A stretch of DNA of 20,207 bases. It comes from an uncultured Saprospiraceae bacterium (GTDB lineage: Bacteria; Bacteroidota; Bacteroidia; Chitinophagales; Saprospiraceae). The stretch spans positions 1-20,207 of the forward strand of contig CALGLS010000333.1 in the NCBI GenBank assembly GCA_937959375.1, in the 5' to 3' direction. Made by a program: the position numbers and the translations under genes. Positions 18,858 through 20,207 of the stretch are shown piece by piece. Below the pieces are notes generated by a model, which had not been told where the DNA came from, searched no databases, and saw only the letters and a list, made by a program, of their open reading frames with translations. How positions within the stretch are numbered: position 1 is the first letter of the stretch; every line of letters starts with the position of its first letter.

Positions 18858-18965
18858 AAAAGGTAGGATCGAATAACAGCACAATTTAATGCTTTTTTTA
18901 TAAACGAACAAAAAGAAATTTATCAAGAAGAGATTCTTTATGTCTTAGTAATTTTTTTTACAAAA

Positions 18966-19003
18966 AAAACCGCCATACCTGATGAATCAAGTATGGCGGT
19001 TTT
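18966..19003 (-). terminator. Intrinsic terminator of the truncated SprB-repeat gene
   Basis: A perfect 13-bp stem, AAAACCGCCATAC (18966-18978) with GTATGGCGGTTTT (18991-19003), encloses a 12-nt loop that can itself pair TGAT with ATCA. On the minus strand the GC-rich stem runs straight into eight T, a textbook intrinsic terminator. It starts about 22 nt past the TAG stop of the gene at 19026. Confidence 0.93.
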
Positions 19004-19025
19004 AATATTTAAATAATCTCTTAAT

Positions 19026-20207
19026 CTATCTCATCAAGGTGACATCACCCTGTAGTATTTCTTCACGTCCATCTTTAAAAATAACTTCTGCATAGTAAAC
19101 AAATACTGCTTGGTTCATTAATTGACCTTTGAAAAATCCGTCCCAACCATTATTTGGATCATTTGCGAAGAAGTTACTTAATTCGTAAACAACTTCACCC
19201 CAACGGTTGTAAATCTTGAAGGTCTTAACTCGTTCTAATTCAGCACTAGACTGAATAAAGAATCTATCATTTTGACCATCTCCATTTGGACTAAAGGCAT
19301 TTGGAATATACACCTTACGATCCTTTGTGATGTTCACCGTCATTTGATCTATTCCTATACAACCTGAGGTATCAATTACAAAGAATTCATAGAGGGTAGT
19401 TTCTAAAGGATTAATTTTTCTTACAGGTTCGAATATACTCGTATCGTTTTCAACAAAGAACCGTCCTTGTGTCCATTCCCAGTGCTGTAGTGAAGTTGAA
19501 TCTACTCCGATGTTAACAATGGCTTCCAATTCAATTGGCAGTTCAGGTGAACCTAGTTGGTAGGTAAGATCATTACCAAGACTCACCACTATTTCAGATG
19601 GTTCCATTACAAATACATCTTCTGTACTTGTACAACCGTTTGCATCTTGAATTGCGATTTCATATTGACCACCAACAAGGCTTCCAAATAAACCAGCATT
19701 AGTATATTCCTCACCATCAATTGCATACTGATAAGGAGCTGTTCCTCCTTCAATTCCAGAAACATAGATAGCACCGTCATTATCACCAAAACAGCTGGCA
19801 TCTTCTACTCTAAAATCAACTGTAACTCCTATCGGCGCTTCAAGACTCACTTGACTTGTTCCAGTACAACCATTCGCATCTGACACGACTATAGTATAGG
19901 TCCCTGCAGCAACACCTGAAAGCATTGCATCAGTCGTTCCATTGTCCCAGGCATAAGTATATGGTGCTGAACCTCCACTAACAGCAATCTCAGCTGATCC
20001 ATCTTCTGAAGTCTCACAACTCAAGTTAAACCCGCCAAATTGAGAAACATTGGTAATTACAACATCAACATCTGCAGGTTCATCAACTGCTGTTGATATT
20101 GTACCAGTACATCCATTTGCATCTGTTACAAACACCACATAGTTACCAGCAGAAAGTCCAGTTGGATCTTCATCTACCGAAGTGTTGCTCCAAGCAAATG
20201 TATAAGG
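19026..20207 (-). CDS. SprB-repeat protein with T9SS type B C-terminal domain, 5' end outside window
   Basis: Only the C-terminal ~393 residues are in the window; the frame stays open to the edge, so no start is visible (a GTG at 20136-20138 is internal to a repeat). Order: the rest of one SprB repeat (from PYTFAWSNTSVDEDP), a second with the FGGFNLSC start, a third of the YAIDGEEY type, an Ig-like domain, and the T9SS type B domain (19029-19325; YIPNAFSPNGDG, NRWGE, GDVTLMR). The same three repeats in the same order end the neighbouring 3143-residue protein, so the two are tandem paralogues. One difference is that the Ig-like domain lacks the CTLC motif of the neighbour and reads NDTSIFEP. 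Probably a surface adhesin exported by T9SS; its full length cannot be judged. Confidence 0.93.
   Translation of the reverse strand, partial: PYTFAWSNTSVDEDPTGLSAGNYVVFVTDANGCTGTISTAVDEPADVDVVITNVSQFGGFNLSCETSEDGSAEIAVSGGSAPYTYAWDNGTTDAMLSGVAAGTYTIVVSDANGCTGTSQVSLEAPIGVTVDFRVEDASCFGDNDGAIYVSGIEGGTAPYQYAIDGEEYTNAGLFGSLVGGQYEIAIQDANGCTSTEDVFVMEPSEIVVSLGNDLTYQLGSPELPIELEAIVNIGVDSTSLQHWEWTQGRFFVENDTSIFEPVRKINPLETTLYEFFVIDTSGCIGIDQMTVNITKDRKVYIPNAFSPNGDGQNDRFFIQSSAELERVKTFKIYNRWGEVVYELSNFFANDPNNGWDGFFKGQLMNQAVFVYYAEVIFKDGREEILQGDVTLMR
19590..20207 (-). repeat. SprB repeats of the truncated protein (one partial, two complete)
   Basis: Three modules match modules 31, 32 and 33 of the neighbouring giant protein one to one, including the rare FGGFNLSC start and the Trp-less last module. 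The DNA at 20164-20199 is identical to 10360-10395 over 36 nt, in module 31, showing recent common origin or gene conversion. Confidence 0.88.

Larger units (their letters stand above)
18675..19025. other. Intergenic region between the two SprB-protein genes
   Basis: A 351-bp AT-rich gap with no credible gene. It holds the terminator of the upstream paralogue (18966-19003), three inverted repeats (18754-18773, 18812-18826, 18835-18857) and a candidate promoter near 18703-18738 for the 3143-residue protein. The stretch 18860-18960 shows only AT-rich DNA with A and T runs. Confidence 0.7.

Noticed and set aside
20136..20138. GTG as the start codon of the gene at 19026
   Set aside because: It lies in the middle of a SprB repeat (NYVVFVTDANGC) and the frame stays open with repeat sequence to the window edge, so the gene starts outside.

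Overview
The window reads as a stretch of a Bacteroidota chromosome, most plausibly from a Saprospiria/Saprospiraceae-type or related gliding/marine lineage. The basis is three very large secreted proteins that all end in the ~99-residue type B C-terminal domain of the type IX secretion system (T9SS; core YIPNAFSPNGDG...NRWGE...GDV[TS]L[ML][RK]), long SprB repeat arrays, AT-leaning coding sequence and no clear Shine-Dalgarno sites. The lineage is inferred from domain content only.

Layout: all four genes are on the minus strand, so transcription runs from high to low coordinates. (1) 19026-20207: the 3' end of a SprB-repeat protein whose 5' part lies beyond the window. (2) A 13-bp-stem terminator at 18966-19003, then about 350 bp of non-coding DNA with three short inverted repeats and a candidate promoter. 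(3) 9243-18674: a 3143-residue protein with a signal peptide, a Cys-rich N-terminal region, two small GCDS modules, 33 SprB repeats, an Ig-like domain and a T9SS type B domain. (4) A second strong terminator at 9187-9218. (5) 6864-9170: a patatin-like phospholipase joined to a POTRA domain and an outer-membrane beta-barrel. (6) A 250-bp gap. (7) 218-6613: a 2131-residue M43 (pappalysin/cytophagalysin-type) metalloprotease followed by PKD, propeller-like, FG-GAP/VCBS, CARDB-like, Ig-like and SprB modules and a T9SS type B domain. (8) 1-217: non-coding, with a 17-bp direct repeat.

Together this is a cell-surface locus: giant exported filament or adhesin-like proteins, one carrying a protease head, next to an outer-membrane phospholipase-barrel protein. 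The two SprB proteins are tandem paralogues: their last three repeats, Ig-like domain and C-terminal domain correspond one to one, and they share an exact 36-nt DNA stretch. No PorP/SprF-like partner gene, which often accompanies SprB-type genes, is present in the window.

The most interesting feature is in the 3143-residue protein. Of its 33 SprB repeats, 24 consecutive ones (10704-16121) alternate strictly between two subtypes, forming a ~450-bp two-module unit repeated 12 times. Nothing here amounts to a clearly new defence or mobile system. No RNA genes, CRISPR arrays, insertion sequences or pseudogenes were seen.
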